Assembly (NCBI RefSeq): GCF_030553075.1
Contig: NZ_CP130701.1
Span: forward strand, 434,001-498,000
Source: Halomonas sp. I5-271120
GTDB lineage: Bacteria > Pseudomonadota > Gammaproteobacteria > Pseudomonadales > Halomonadaceae
DNA: 64,000 bases
Reading direction: 5' to 3'
Positions within the stretch are counted from its first letter, which is position 1. Each line of letters opens with the position of its first letter. This document shows positions 38,097 to 47,562 of the stretch, in pieces. The position numbers and the translations under genes were made by a program. The notes below the pieces were generated by a model. The model was not told where the DNA came from. It did not search any database and saw nothing but the letters and a program-made list of their open reading frames with translations.

Positions 38097-38795
38097 CTAC
38101 ACCGCCACCAGGCGGCCACCCAGCAACTGCAGACGACGCTGGGCCAGAGCGTCGACGTCTTCCGGATCGTGACTGACCAGCAGCACCGCGACACCCGCCG
38201 CCTGCTGGCGGCGCACCAGGTCCCAGAGCGCCTCGCGATTACCGCGATCCAGGCCGCTGAAGGGCTCATCGAGCAGCAGCACGCGGGTCTCGCGCAGCAG
38301 CGAGCGCAAGAGCGCCACCCGCTGCTGCTGGCCGCCAGAGAGCTCGCCGGGTAACCGATCATGCAGTCCGTCCAAGCCGACCTCGGCGAGGCCTTCGAGA
38401 ATACGTCCGCGCTGGGCACCCGAAAGCGTGAGATCCGGTGAAAGCCCCAGACCAACATTCATCCAGACCGGCAGATGTTCGAAAAGGTTGTGATCCTGAA
38501 AAACCGTGGTCATGCCCCGATTCCAGGGCGGTTGCTCGATCAGGTTTTCGCCTATCTCCTCGTTCAGGCCCTTGGTCAGGCACTCGCCCTGCCCCTCGCT
38601 CAACCAAGAGAGCCGGCCATCGCTTGGGGTAAGAAATCCCGCCAACAGATTAAGCAGGGTGCTCTTGCCCGACCCGGAGGGCCCGGATACGGCCAGGCAC
38701 TCCCCCGGCGCCAGGCGGAAGGTGAAGGCGAAGTCCGGGGTCTCGCCCGGATCGCAGCGGGTGTAGTGAAAACTCAGGTAATCGGCGGAAAGCAT
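38097..38795 (-). CDS. thiQ: thiamine ABC transporter, ATP-binding protein
   Basis: A 232-residue ABC ATPase powering thiamine/TPP uptake. Walker A GPSGSGKSTLL, signature LSGGQQQRVALLRSL, Walker B VLLLDEPFSGLD, and the switch His in VLLVSHDPED. Its start overlaps the thiP stop by one base (TGATG), so it is translationally coupled. Last gene of thiBPQ. Confidence 0.93.
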   Translation of the reverse strand: MLSADYLSFHYTRCDPGETPDFAFTFRLAPGECLAVSGPSGSGKSTLLNLLAGFLTPSDGRLSWLSEGQGECLTKGLNEEIGENLIEQPPWNRGMTTVFQDHNLFEHLPVWMNVGLGLSPDLTLSGAQRGRILEGLAEVGLDGLHDRLPGELSGGQQQRVALLRSLLRETRVLLLDEPFSGLDRGNREALWDLVRRQQAAGVAVLLVSHDPEDVDALAQRRLQLLGGRLVAV

Positions 38796-40510
38796 CAGGG
38801 CTCCGGGCGGTCCGCGTGAGGCTTACGGGAATGAGGTCTATGCGGATAAAGAAATGGATAGCGCGGCAGGTGACGCGTCAGCCAGGACAAGAGCACGAAC
38901 AGCGCGGCCACCGTTGCCAGCAGCACCAGGGCAGTGGCCGCGGCGGTCTGCCAGCGGTAGCTGCCGAGCTGCTGGTAGAGCAGCATCGGTAGCGTCGGCG
39001 CCGAGGGGCTGCCGAACAGGGCGATAACGCTGAAGTCCCCCATCGACAGGGTCATGGCATAGGCAAGGGCCAGCGCCGCCGGGCGTCGCAGGCGCGGCCA
39101 CAGCAGCCAGCGAAAGCGCGCCACGCCTTGAATATCAAGCTGGTCGGCGAGTCGCCGCTGGGCCAGCGGCAGGCCGAGCAGCGCTCCGCGCAGCACCTGC
39201 ATGACGAACGGCAGGGCCATGAAGCCGTTGACCAGCACCACCAGACCATAGCCCTGCCAGCCACCACCGAGCCGCGGGCGCAGCAACAAGAAGAGCCCGG
39301 TACCCAGCACCAGCGCCGGCAGCACCAGGATCAGCTGGCCGCTGCCCTCCATCAGCCCCGCCGCCAGGCGCCGCCCGCGTGCGGCCAGCCAGCCGCGACC
39401 GGCGAGCAGGGCAAGCCCCAGCATCAGCGCCAGGCTCCCCGCCCCGGCGGCCATGACGAGACTTCGCCCCAGCGCCGGCCACAGGCTCGACTGACCGGCG
39501 AGATCGGTCACACCCCCGAGCCCCGCCACCACCACCGCCGCCAGGGGTGGCAGCAACAGTAAGGCAAGACCCACGAGCCAGAGACCATCCGTGATCCGTG
39601 AGACACCCAGGGCGTCGCGGCGCTGCCAGCGCCCCTTGAGCGGCATTGCGCCGTCGCCAGCCACCAGCGAGGGGGCTCCGCCGCGGTTCAGCGCCAGGGC
39701 CCAGAGCCCCAGGCAGATCGTCAATTGGGTCAGCGCCAAGAGTGCCGCCAGCGCCAGGTCGTTATCGAACTTGAGGGCCTGATAGAGCGCGACCTCGAGC
39801 GTCGTCGAGGAAGGCCCACCGCCCAGGGTCATGACGATGGCGAAGCTGGTGAAGCACAGGGTAAAGATCAGCGCGGCGAGTCGTGGCAGCAGCCTCTTGA
39901 GCGCCGGCCATTCGAGGGTACGCCAGATGGCCCGGCGTTTGAGACCAAGCTGCGCCGCCAGACGCCAGTGGGCGGCGGGGGCGCGTTCAAGCTCCTGCAG
40001 CAGCAGCCGAGCGGCCAGCGGCAGGTTGTAGAAGACATGCGCCAGCACGATGCCAGAGAGGCCATAGAGATAGCCCGCCGGCGTGCCCGTCAGTGCCTCC
40101 CAGAGCGGCGACGCCCAGCCCTGACGGCCATGCACCGCCACCAGGCCAAACAGGGCGATCAGGCTGGGGATCACCAGCGACAGCTCCATGGCGCGCAGCA
40201 ACAGGCGACGCCCGACAAAATGCGGTCGCCGGGCCAAGGCCACCGCTACTGGCACCGCCAGGGCCAGCGAGGCAAGCGTCGATAAGCTGGCCTGCCAGAG
40301 GCTGAAGCGCAGCACGCCGGCCAGATACGGTTCCCGCCACAGGCTCGACGGCGAGATACCGGGCGCCTGCACCAGCAACGCCCCCAGGCTGCCAAGCCCC
40401 AGCCCGACCAGCGCCGTCAGGGCCGCGAGCCCCGCCCAAAGTGGCAGGCGGGTCAGCCGCCGGCGGCCATATGGGGTCGCCTCGCTCGCCGTTAGCGCCT
40501 CAGACGCCAT
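38795..40510 (-). CDS. thiP: thiamine ABC transporter, permease
   Basis: A 571-residue inner-membrane permease with two fused permease halves, about twelve TM segments. Each half carries an EAA-type loop contacting the ATPase (APAAHWRLAAQLGLKRRAIWRT in part; the second around QRRLADQLDIQGVARFRW). Length and arrangement match ThiP. The ATG at 40510 gives MASEALTASEATPYG; an ATG at 40534 is the alternative. Flanked by thiB and thiQ. Confidence 0.92.
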   Translation of the reverse strand: MASEALTASEATPYGRRRLTRLPLWAGLAALTALVGLGLGSLGALLVQAPGISPSSLWREPYLAGVLRFSLWQASLSTLASLALAVPVAVALARRPHFVGRRLLLRAMELSLVIPSLIALFGLVAVHGRQGWASPLWEALTGTPAGYLYGLSGIVLAHVFYNLPLAARLLLQELERAPAAHWRLAAQLGLKRRAIWRTLEWPALKRLLPRLAALIFTLCFTSFAIVMTLGGGPSSTTLEVALYQALKFDNDLALAALLALTQLTICLGLWALALNRGGAPSLVAGDGAMPLKGRWQRRDALGVSRITDGLWLVGLALLLLPPLAAVVVAGLGGVTDLAGQSSLWPALGRSLVMAAGAGSLALMLGLALLAGRGWLAARGRRLAAGLMEGSGQLILVLPALVLGTGLFLLLRPRLGGGWQGYGLVVLVNGFMALPFVMQVLRGALLGLPLAQRRLADQLDIQGVARFRWLLWPRLRRPAALALAYAMTLSMGDFSVIALFGSPSAPTLPMLLYQQLGSYRWQTAAATALVLLATVAALFVLLSWLTRHLPRYPFLYPHRPHSRKPHADRPEP

Positions 40511-40552
40511 GGCGCACGGCCAAGACCTGAGCATAGGTGCGCTTTACCTGCG

Positions 40553-41578
40553 TCATCGAGTGCTGGCATTGAGCCATTCGCGGATCCATTCGCGGCGATG
40601 GGCCTGCACCTCGTCGGGGGTGAAGGTGAAGCTCTCGGGCTCGATCAGTCGATCGAAGACCGCGGGGCGCTCATCACCGAGCTCGATGGCCGGATACATG
40701 ACGTTGCCAAGCGGTATATGGCGCTGGAAGTCCGGGGTCAGCACGAAATCGAGAAACTCTCTCGCGAGCGCCGGGTGCTCGCTGGTCTTGAGCATCGCCG
40801 CGGTCTCTACCTGCAGGTAATGCCCCTCGGCGAATTCGGCGGCCTGATAGCGATCGGTGTCCTCGACGGCCATGTGGTAGGCCGGCGAGGTGCTGTAGGA
40901 GAGCACCATCGGCGCCTCGCCGTTCATGAACAGCGAGAAGTAGGCCTGGCTCCAGCCGCCGGTGACGGTCAGCACGTGATCGTTGAGCTTCTCCCAGGCC
41001 GCAGGCGCCTCGTCGCCGTAGACCCGCTTCATCCACAAAAGGAGCCCAAGACCGGTAACGCTGGTGCGTGGGTCCTGAATGATCACCTTGAGATCGTCAG
41101 GCGCTGCTAACAGCTCGGCGAAGCTTGTTGGTGGGTTGGGCAGGGCCTCGCTGTCATAGACGAAGGCAAAGCGCCCCCAGTCATAAGGCAGGAAGACCGG
41201 ATCGTCCCAGGCGATCGGCAGTTCCAGGCGCGACAGATCCGCCTGGTGCGGGGCCAGCAGATCCAGGTCACGCGCCTCTGCCATCAGGTTCATGTCGAGA
41301 CCCAGCACCAGATCGGCGGCACTGCCCTCGCCTTCCAGGCGCAGCCGCTGCAGAATATCGACGCCGCCGGAGAGTGCTACGAACTCGAGCCGGCAATCGC
41401 CGCAGCGCGCCTCGAAGGCTTCCTTGATACCCGGGCCCGGGCCCCATTCGGCGACGAAGGAATCGTAGGTGTAGACCGTCAGGGTGCGCGGCTCGTCGGC
41501 CATCGCCGAAGCGGCGGCCAGCCCTGCCGCAAGGCCTGCCGTGACTCCCAGTGCCGTGCGGATCGCCTTGGCGTTCAT
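40553..41578 (-). CDS. thiB: thiamine-binding periplasmic protein
   Basis: A 341-residue solute-binding protein for thiamine and its phosphates. A signal peptide (cut after about residue 27, ASAMA) is followed by LTVYTYDSFVAEWGPGPGI and FVALSGGVDILQRL, both typical of ThiB/TbpA. First gene of thiBPQ. Its leader holds two strong hairpins but no recognisable TPP riboswitch. Confidence 0.93.
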   Translation of the reverse strand: MNAKAIRTALGVTAGLAAGLAAASAMADEPRTLTVYTYDSFVAEWGPGPGIKEAFEARCGDCRLEFVALSGGVDILQRLRLEGEGSAADLVLGLDMNLMAEARDLDLLAPHQADLSRLELPIAWDDPVFLPYDWGRFAFVYDSEALPNPPTSFAELLAAPDDLKVIIQDPRTSVTGLGLLLWMKRVYGDEAPAAWEKLNDHVLTVTGGWSQAYFSLFMNGEAPMVLSYSTSPAYHMAVEDTDRYQAAEFAEGHYLQVETAAMLKTSEHPALAREFLDFVLTPDFQRHIPLGNVMYPAIELGDERPAVFDRLIEPESFTFTPDEVQAHRREWIREWLNASTR

Positions 41579-41599
41579 GATGGTAGTGTCCCCTCATGC

Positions 41600-41625
41600 G
41601 CAGGGCCCCGAGATCGGGGCCCTGC
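41600..41625 (-). promoter_or_regulatory. strong hairpin in the thiB leader
   Basis: An 11-bp GC-rich stem GCAGGGCCCCG/CGGGGCCCTGC with an AGAT loop, 22 bases before the thiB start. It lacks a T run. It may end lon read-through or affect thiB translation. Confidence 0.5.
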
Positions 41626-41642
41626 CGTGATGAAAGCGTGAC

Positions 41643-41663
41643 CGGTGCCTCACTCAGGCACCG
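41643..41663 (-). terminator. hairpin just after lon
   Basis: An 8-bp stem CGGTGCCT/AGGCACCG with a five-base loop, 17 bases past the lon stop. No clear T run, so only a probable terminator. Confidence 0.45.
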
Positions 41664-41679
41664 ACAAGGACGCCGGTGT

Positions 41680-44112
41680 CTAGAAGACCACTTTGGCCAC
41701 GTCCTTGTACTGCTTGGCGAAGTGAACCGTCATGCCCTCGCGCAGATAGTCCGGCAGCTCGTCGTAGTCACGCCGGTTGGCCTCGGGCAGGATCACCTCG
41801 AAGATGTCGCTGCGCCGTGCGGCGATGATCTTCTCGCGGATACCGCCCACCGGCAACACCTGGCCGGTCAGGGTCAGCTCACCGGTCATGGCAAGCGAGC
41901 GATCGATGGACTGATGGCGCGCCAGCGAGAGCAGCGTCGTGGCCATGGTCACCCCCGCTGAGGGGCCATCCTTGGGCGTCGCCCCTTCCGGGACATGCAG
42001 ATGAATGAAGGCGTCGTTGAAGAAGTCGGCATCGGCGCCGAATTCACCCAGATGGCCCTGCACATAGCTGTAGGCGATGTTGGCGGACTCCTTCATCACA
42101 TCGCCGAGCTGGCCGGTAAGCTTGAAGCCGCGATCCAGGGCATGGACCTTGCCGGCTTCCACCGGCAGGGTCGCGCCGCCCATCGAGGTCCAGGCAAGTC
42201 CGGTGACCACGCCCTCGCCCTTGAGCACCGTCTCCTTGCGAAACGGCGGCGCACCAAGGAATTCCTCGAGGTTGTTGACCGATACCTTGACCGTCTGCTG
42301 GTCGTGCTCGAGCAGCTTGACCGCCGCCTTGCGTACGATGCGGTGCAGCTGTTTCTCCAGTTGGCGCACGCCGGCCTCGCGGGCATAGCCCTCTATCACC
42401 TGGCGCAGCGCCGCATCGGTGAGGTTGATGCGCTTCTTGGGGATCCTGTCGCGTTTGAGCAGCTTCGGCCAGAGGTGGTGCTTGGCGATGGCCATCTTTT
42501 CCTCTGCGATATAGCCGGACAGGCGGATCTGCTCCATGCGGTCGAGCAGCGCCCCGGGGATCGAGTCCAGGGTGTTGGCGGTGCAGACGAACAGCACCTT
42601 CGACAGATCCAGCCGCACGTCGAGATAGTGATCAAGGAAGTCGACGTTCTGCTCCGGGTCGAGCACTTCGAGCAGCGCCGAGGCCGGGTCGCCCTGGAAC
42701 GACTGACCAAGCTTGTCGATCTCGTCAAGCATGATCACCGGGTTTTCGACTTCCACTTCCTTGATGGCCTGAACCAGCTTGCCCGGCATAGCGCCCACAT
42801 AGGTGCGGCGGTGGCCCTTGATTTCGGCCTCATCGCGCATGCCGCCCACCGAGAAGCGATAGAACTCGCGACCCAGCGCCTCGGCGATGGAGCGTCCCAC
42901 CGAGGTCTTGCCGACCCCTGGAGGCCCCACCAGCAGCAGGATCGAGCCGCCCACGTCGCCCTTGAAGGTGCCTTCGGCGAGAAACTCGACGATGCGCTCC
43001 TTCACGTCAGCAAGGCCGTCATGGTCGCGATCCAGCACCGTGCGCGCGTGCTTCAGATCGAGCTGATCCTGACTGGTGATGCCCCAGGGCAGCGAGGTAA
43101 GCCAGTCGAGGTAGTTGCGGGTTGTGCCGTATTCCGGCGAGCCGGTCTCGAGCACCGAGAGCTTGTCGAGCTCATCGTCGATGCGGCGCATCACCCGCTC
43201 GGGCACCTCGAGCTCGGTGAGGCGCTTCTTGAAGGTATCGACGTCGTTGTCGCGGTCGTCCTTGGAAATTCCCAGCTCGCGCTGGATGACCTTCAGCTGC
43301 TCGCGCAGGAAGAATTCGCGCTGGCGATCCTGCATCTGGGCGTTGACTTGGTCGCTGATCTCGCTCTGTAGCTGAGCGACCTCGATCTCCTTGCGCAGCA
43401 GCGGCAGCACCTTCTGCATGCGCTCCATCACCGGCCAGGTCTCGAGAATGGCCTGCAGCTCAGGGCCCTTGGCGGAGGTCATGGCGGCGGCGAAATCGGT
43501 CAGCGGCCCCGGCTCATGGGGGCTGAAGCGGTTGAGATAGTGCTTGAGTTCTTCGCCGTAGAGCGGGTTGATGGGCAGCAGTTCCTTGATGCCGTTGATC
43601 ATCGCCATGGCGTAGGCGCGGGTCTCGTCCTCGTCGGCGTTGACCGGCTCCTTGGGATAGCTGACCTCGACCAGGTAGGGCGGCTTTTTCGACAGCCAGC
43701 GCTGGATGCGAAAGCGCCGCATGCCCTGGGCGATAAACTGAATCTGATCATCCTCGCCCTGCACCTTGTGCATGCGCACGGCGGTGCCGGTGACCGGGAA
43801 GTGGCCGTAGTCCAGTTCGTCGATCTCGGTATCGCCCACATAGGCAAGGCCAACCGTATGATGCGGCGTATTGCCCACGCGCTTGATGGTCTCTTCCCAG
43901 CGCGGGCGATGAATCACCAGCGGCTGTACCTGAGCCGGAAAGAAGGGACGGTTGTGAATCGGCAACAGATAGATCCGCTCGGGAAGATAGTCCCGAGTCG
44001 GCACCACTGCGCCACTTTCGATGTGAGCATCTTCGTCCGGCGCCTCCTCGTCGGAGGCCCGGTCATCGCGTTCGTAAAAGACTTGCTGAAGATCGTCGTC
44101 GCGCTCGCTCAT
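41680..44112 (-). CDS. Lon-family ATP-dependent protease (AsrA-like second Lon)
   Basis: An 810-residue AAA+ serine protease that degrades damaged and regulatory proteins. N-terminal LON domain, central AAA+ module (Walker A GPPGVGKTSVG, pore loop region FSVGGMRDEAEIKGHRRTYV, Walker B MLDEIDKLG) and C-terminal peptidase with catalytic Ser in KDGPSAGVTMA and a downstream Lys (about 45 residues later). The acidic N-terminal extension followed by RIYLLPIHNRPFFPAQVQP fits the second Lon paralogue of pseudomonads (AsrA) better than canonical Lon, and no clpX is adjacent. This subtype call is from memory of the family. Confidence 0.9.
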   Translation of the reverse strand: MSERDDDLQQVFYERDDRASDEEAPDEDAHIESGAVVPTRDYLPERIYLLPIHNRPFFPAQVQPLVIHRPRWEETIKRVGNTPHHTVGLAYVGDTEIDELDYGHFPVTGTAVRMHKVQGEDDQIQFIAQGMRRFRIQRWLSKKPPYLVEVSYPKEPVNADEDETRAYAMAMINGIKELLPINPLYGEELKHYLNRFSPHEPGPLTDFAAAMTSAKGPELQAILETWPVMERMQKVLPLLRKEIEVAQLQSEISDQVNAQMQDRQREFFLREQLKVIQRELGISKDDRDNDVDTFKKRLTELEVPERVMRRIDDELDKLSVLETGSPEYGTTRNYLDWLTSLPWGITSQDQLDLKHARTVLDRDHDGLADVKERIVEFLAEGTFKGDVGGSILLLVGPPGVGKTSVGRSIAEALGREFYRFSVGGMRDEAEIKGHRRTYVGAMPGKLVQAIKEVEVENPVIMLDEIDKLGQSFQGDPASALLEVLDPEQNVDFLDHYLDVRLDLSKVLFVCTANTLDSIPGALLDRMEQIRLSGYIAEEKMAIAKHHLWPKLLKRDRIPKKRINLTDAALRQVIEGYAREAGVRQLEKQLHRIVRKAAVKLLEHDQQTVKVSVNNLEEFLGAPPFRKETVLKGEGVVTGLAWTSMGGATLPVEAGKVHALDRGFKLTGQLGDVMKESANIAYSYVQGHLGEFGADADFFNDAFIHLHVPEGATPKDGPSAGVTMATTLLSLARHQSIDRSLAMTGELTLTGQVLPVGGIREKIIAARRSDIFEVILPEANRRDYDELPDYLREGMTVHFAKQYKDVAKVVF

Positions 44113-44209
44113 GATCCATCCTGTGATCCGGTTGGCCGTATGACCCTAGGCCATGGAATGCGGGCGGCGGTGACGAACTTCAAGTCATGCTCTGCGTCGA
44201 GAACGAACC

Positions 44210-44235
44210 GGGCCCAGCCAATGAGCTGGGCCCGA
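44210..44235 (-). terminator. hairpin after the DUF945 gene
   Basis: A perfect 10-bp stem CGGGCCCAGC/GCTGGGCCCG with a six-base loop, right after the DUF945 stop on the minus strand. Weak T content downstream. Confidence 0.55.
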
Positions 44236-44240
44236 GTGCC

Positions 44241-45488
44241 TCACAGCAGCGGCGGCAGGGGGCGGCCGTTGACGGTCGGCCGTCCGTTTTCGATAAGGAT
44301 ATTCAGGCGTTCGGTGGTCATCGGCAGGCCCAGCTGCATCACCGCCATCGGCGGCACACCCTGCCAGTCAAACTGGCCATTGAGTCGCCGCACCCAGCGC
44401 AGGCGCTGCTTGGTCTGGCCGAGATCCTCGAGCGACAGGTTCTCGGCGCCTTCGCCATCGAAGGTCAGCTCACCACTCAGCTCGGTGTCCATGGAGAGCA
44501 TGTCGCTCTGCACGGCGAGATGATCGAGCGTCAGTGTTGGCGAATCAACGAACAGCGCCAGCAGCTGGGGCTCAAGGCGTTCAAGCAGAGCGGAGAATTC
44601 GGCATCGCTGAGCTCTTCGATAGGCGTGCCGCGGGCTGTCTCATCATCGATGGCCGCTTCGAGGGTGCGGACCGCTTCAGCGTTAATATGCGACAGCGAG
44701 AAAGCAAGCTCACCGGAGAGAAGGGGTTCATCGTCGACCCGCGCTTCGCCGAGTTTTAGGGTGCCGTCCAGCTGCAACTCCTCTGCACCGAGACTCAGGT
44801 CGCCCTGATAACTCAGGTCGGCGAGTTCGACCGTGGGGTTGTAATCACGAGCCATCATCAGGCTATCCAGTGCGAAACTCGCCTGCTGATCACGTTCCTG
44901 GCCCGTTTCGTCCTGCTGGTAGCGAGAAGACAGCGTCAGGCGTCCCACCTTGAGATCCCCCTCCTCTCCACGAAGCTCCCAGGGCGAAATCTCACCGGCC
45001 AGACGCACGTCGTCGGGTTGCCCCTCGAGGGTCAGGAAGCCGCCTTCGCTGATCAGCCGGCTATCGGTGACCTGGCTATCGATAGCGGCGAGATCGAGCC
45101 GCCCGGTGAAGTTGCCGCTCAGGGTCTCGATCTCGGCATGCCAGCGCGGGGGCGCCGCTTCGAGCTTGTCGGCGAACAACGCCTGGTCGCTCATGGCAAG
45201 CTCCAGCTCTCCCGAAAGCCGCGTGCTGGAAAGCCCGTGGCGGGCACTGTAGGGAAGACTCAGGTTCCAGCCCTCGTCGAGCTTGGGCGTGATGACGATC
45301 TCACCGCTGGAGGTAAACCAGCCCTGCTTGATGTTCTGGCGCTCGATCGTGACATCATCGCTTTCCTCGAGGGACTTCAGGCCCCGCGTCAGCTCGTCGT
45401 CGAATCGTTCGCTCGAGTAGACCTGAGCGGCGACATAGCCGCCCCCCACTAGTACAACCGCGGTCACGGCCAACAGTCCCTTGCGCAT
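44241..45488 (-). CDS. YdgA-like DUF945 family protein
   Basis: A 415-residue envelope protein. A single N-terminal membrane helix or uncleaved signal (LLAVTAVVLVGGGYVAAQVY) is followed by a large region of beta repeats, the organisation of DUF945/YdgA proteins. Function is not established in the family. The ATG at 45488 (MRKGLLAV) is chosen: a GAG-type ribosome site precedes it and the upstream in-frame codon is GTG. It stands between pgpA and lon on the same strand; a link with either is not evident. Confidence 0.8.
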   Translation of the reverse strand: MRKGLLAVTAVVLVGGGYVAAQVYSSERFDDELTRGLKSLEESDDVTIERQNIKQGWFTSSGEIVITPKLDEGWNLSLPYSARHGLSSTRLSGELELAMSDQALFADKLEAAPPRWHAEIETLSGNFTGRLDLAAIDSQVTDSRLISEGGFLTLEGQPDDVRLAGEISPWELRGEEGDLKVGRLTLSSRYQQDETGQERDQQASFALDSLMMARDYNPTVELADLSYQGDLSLGAEELQLDGTLKLGEARVDDEPLLSGELAFSLSHINAEAVRTLEAAIDDETARGTPIEELSDAEFSALLERLEPQLLALFVDSPTLTLDHLAVQSDMLSMDTELSGELTFDGEGAENLSLEDLGQTKQRLRWVRRLNGQFDWQGVPPMAVMQLGLPMTTERLNILIENGRPTVNGRPLPPLL

Positions 45489-45588
45489 CGTGCTCACTCA
45501 CTGGCAATGATCATCGCTTGGCGATGATGAATGAATTTTTATCAAACGCTATATTGGCAAGCCGCCCTGGTCACCCACCGGTACGGGT

Positions 45589-46062
45589 CTAGTGCAACCA
45601 CAGCCAAAGGTGGATGGTGCTCCAGGCATAGATGCCGGCCAGCACGTCATCGATCATGATGCCGAAGCCACCGGCCACTCGCCGGTCGGCCCAGCGGATT
45701 GGCCAAGGCTTGTAGATATCGAAGACCCGAAAGATGGCGAAGCCCCATAGCGCCGCTTCCCAGGAAAACGGCACCGCCGCCATGGTGATCCAGTAGCCGA
45801 CGAACTCGTCCCAGACGATACCGGAATGGTCGTGGACGCCGAGATCCCGCGAGGTGCGATCGCACAGCCAGATCCCCAGGAAATAGGCCACCACCACGAC
45901 GCCCAGGTACCAGGACAGCGGCAGATCCGTCATCAACCAATAGAAAGGGATCGCCGCCAGGGTCCCGAAGGTGCCAGGGGCGAAGGGGACGACGCCGCTA
46001 CCCAGACCAAAAGCCAGGAAATGGCTGGGGCGTCGCCAGACGCTGCCCGGTGCACGATTCAT
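45589..46062 (-). CDS. pgpA: phosphatidylglycerophosphatase A
   Basis: A 157-residue inner-membrane enzyme that dephosphorylates phosphatidylglycerophosphate to phosphatidylglycerol. Family motifs: FGLGSGVVPFAPGTFGTLAA, IWLCDRTSRDLGVHDHSGIV and VWDEFVGYWITM. Start overlaps the thiL stop by four bases (ATGA). Last gene of the ribD-pgpA cluster. Confidence 0.93.
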   Translation of the reverse strand: MNRAPGSVWRRPSHFLAFGLGSGVVPFAPGTFGTLAAIPFYWLMTDLPLSWYLGVVVVAYFLGIWLCDRTSRDLGVHDHSGIVWDEFVGYWITMAAVPFSWEAALWGFAIFRVFDIYKPWPIRWADRRVAGGFGIMIDDVLAGIYAWSTIHLWLWLH

Positions 46063-47051
46063 GGCGTTGCTCCTGAAAAGTGTTGCCAGCCCCCTGGGCC
46101 GTTCGCTTCCACACCGTGAATGCCGGGTGTAATAGTGAAGCGTCCGATGACCGTCAGCGGCACCCCAAGAGTGCCGAGCGCCTGGCGAGCCGATTCAAGG
46201 GCCTCCGCCGGCAGGCCGACCAGCAACTCATAGTCGTCACCTCCGGTAAGCGCTGCCTGGCGGGCGCCCTCTCCCAGCCGCTCGACCAGGCCCTCGGCCA
46301 GCGGCAGCGCCTCAAGATCCAACTCCACGCCAAGCGCCGAGGCATCGCAGAGATGCTGAAGGTCGGCGAGCAGACCATCGGAGACGTCGATTGCCGCACT
46401 GGCCAAGCCACGCAGCGCTTGCCCGGCAGCCAGCCGCGGCTCGGGTAGCAGGTAGGCGGCCAGCAGCGGATCATCCAGCGAGCGCTCGCCTGACTGCCAG
46501 GCGGCCAGACCGCCGGCCCCGCCACCCAGCGAGCCGGTGACGGCGAGCAGGTCACCTTCACCGGCACCATCGCGGGTCAGGGCCTCGCCGGGCGGAACCT
46601 CACCCTGCACGGTGACGCTAACCGAAAGCGGGCCGCGGGTCACATCACCACCGACCAGATCGACCCCGGCGCGGGCGCAAAGGGCATCGAAGCCCTGAGC
46701 GAAAGGCTCGAGCCAGGCATCGTCGGCATGGTCGAGGGTCAGCGCCATCAGGCACCAGCGGGGGGCGGCGCCCATGGCCGCCAGATCGCTCAGGCTGACC
46801 GCCAGCGCCCGATGGCCGATGGCCGCGGCGGGCGCTGCGTGGGGAAAGTGGACGTCGGCCACCGACGTATCGACGCTGACCGCCAGCTGGTGGCCGGGGG
46901 TAGGCGTCAGCAGGGTGCAATCATCGCCTACGCCCAGCACCACGCCGGCGCTGCGCGCAGGCCGCGTGAAGTGGCGGGCGATCATGTCGAACTCGCTCGG
47001 CGAGGCACCCATGGACTGGCCTGGCGTCGGCTTTTGCATCGCGAGTGACAT
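46059..47051 (-). CDS. thiL: thiamine-monophosphate kinase
   Basis: A 330-residue enzyme that phosphorylates thiamine monophosphate to the cofactor TPP. Motifs: SEFDMIARHF, VLGVGDDCTLL, VSVDTSVADVHFP, VSLSDLAAMGA and AIDVSDGLLADL, all ThiL signatures for Mg-ATP and substrate. The start at 47051, two bases after the nusB stop, is the most economical; ATGs a few codons later are possible, and the longer frame overlaps nusB. It complements the thiBPQ uptake system 6 kb away. Confidence 0.93.
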   Translation of the reverse strand: MSLAMQKPTPGQSMGASPSEFDMIARHFTRPARSAGVVLGVGDDCTLLTPTPGHQLAVSVDTSVADVHFPHAAPAAAIGHRALAVSLSDLAAMGAAPRWCLMALTLDHADDAWLEPFAQGFDALCARAGVDLVGGDVTRGPLSVSVTVQGEVPPGEALTRDGAGEGDLLAVTGSLGGGAGGLAAWQSGERSLDDPLLAAYLLPEPRLAAGQALRGLASAAIDVSDGLLADLQHLCDASALGVELDLEALPLAEGLVERLGEGARQAALTGGDDYELLVGLPAEALESARQALGTLGVPLTVIGRFTITPGIHGVEANGPGGWQHFSGATP

Positions 47052-47052
47052 T

Positions 47053-47562
47053 TCAGCGGCGGGCGCTGACCTCGGCATAGCGCAGACGCGCCGCGAGCTT
47101 GTCGAGCAGACCATTGATGTACTTGTGACCATCAGTGGCACCGAAGGACTTGGCGAGCTCCACACCCTCATTGATCACGGCCCGATACGGGACCTCGAGG
47201 CGCCGGGACAGCTCGTAGGTACCCAGGCGCAGGATCGCCAGTTCGATGCTGTCGAGATCTTCGAGGCGACGGTCGAGCAGCGGGGTCAGCGACGCATCCA
47301 GATCCGCCTGGAAGCGCACCACGTTGTGGACCAGCTCATGGAACAGCGCCAGGTCGGCGATCTCCATGACCTTGTGCCAGTTTTCATGGTCCTCGAGATC
47401 TTCATCGGCGATCTGGCTGCGGAACTCAGCCTCAATGGTGCTGACCGGCTTGCCGGTCATCTGCCAAGTGTAGATGGCCTGCACCGCCAGCTCGCGAGCC
47501 GCATGGCGGGAGATCTGGCTCTTCGACGGCGCCCGACGCTCGTTATCCGAGGAACGGCTCAT
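47053..47562 (-). CDS. nusB: transcription antitermination factor NusB
   Basis: A 169-residue all-helical RNA-binding protein that, with NusE (S10), binds boxA of rRNA operons. Conserved blocks: [32 protein letters not shown] and [20 protein letters not shown]. Start overlaps the ribH stop (ATGA). The ribH-nusB-thiL-pgpA order is widespread in gammaproteobacteria. Confidence 0.96.
   Translation of the reverse strand: MSRSSDNERRAPSKSQISRHAARELAVQAIYTWQMTGKPVSTIEAEFRSQIADEDLEDHENWHKVMEIADLALFHELVHNVVRFQADLDASLTPLLDRRLEDLDSIELAILRLGTYELSRRLEVPYRAVINEGVELAKSFGATDGHKYINGLLDKLAARLRYAEVSARR

Noticed and set aside
41579..41680. TPP riboswitch in front of thiB
   Set aside because: A CTGAG occurs inside a simple hairpin, but the conserved TPP core is absent.
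41995..43371. 458-residue open frame antisense to the Lon gene
   Set aside because: Shadow of the Lon reading frame; no motif of its own.
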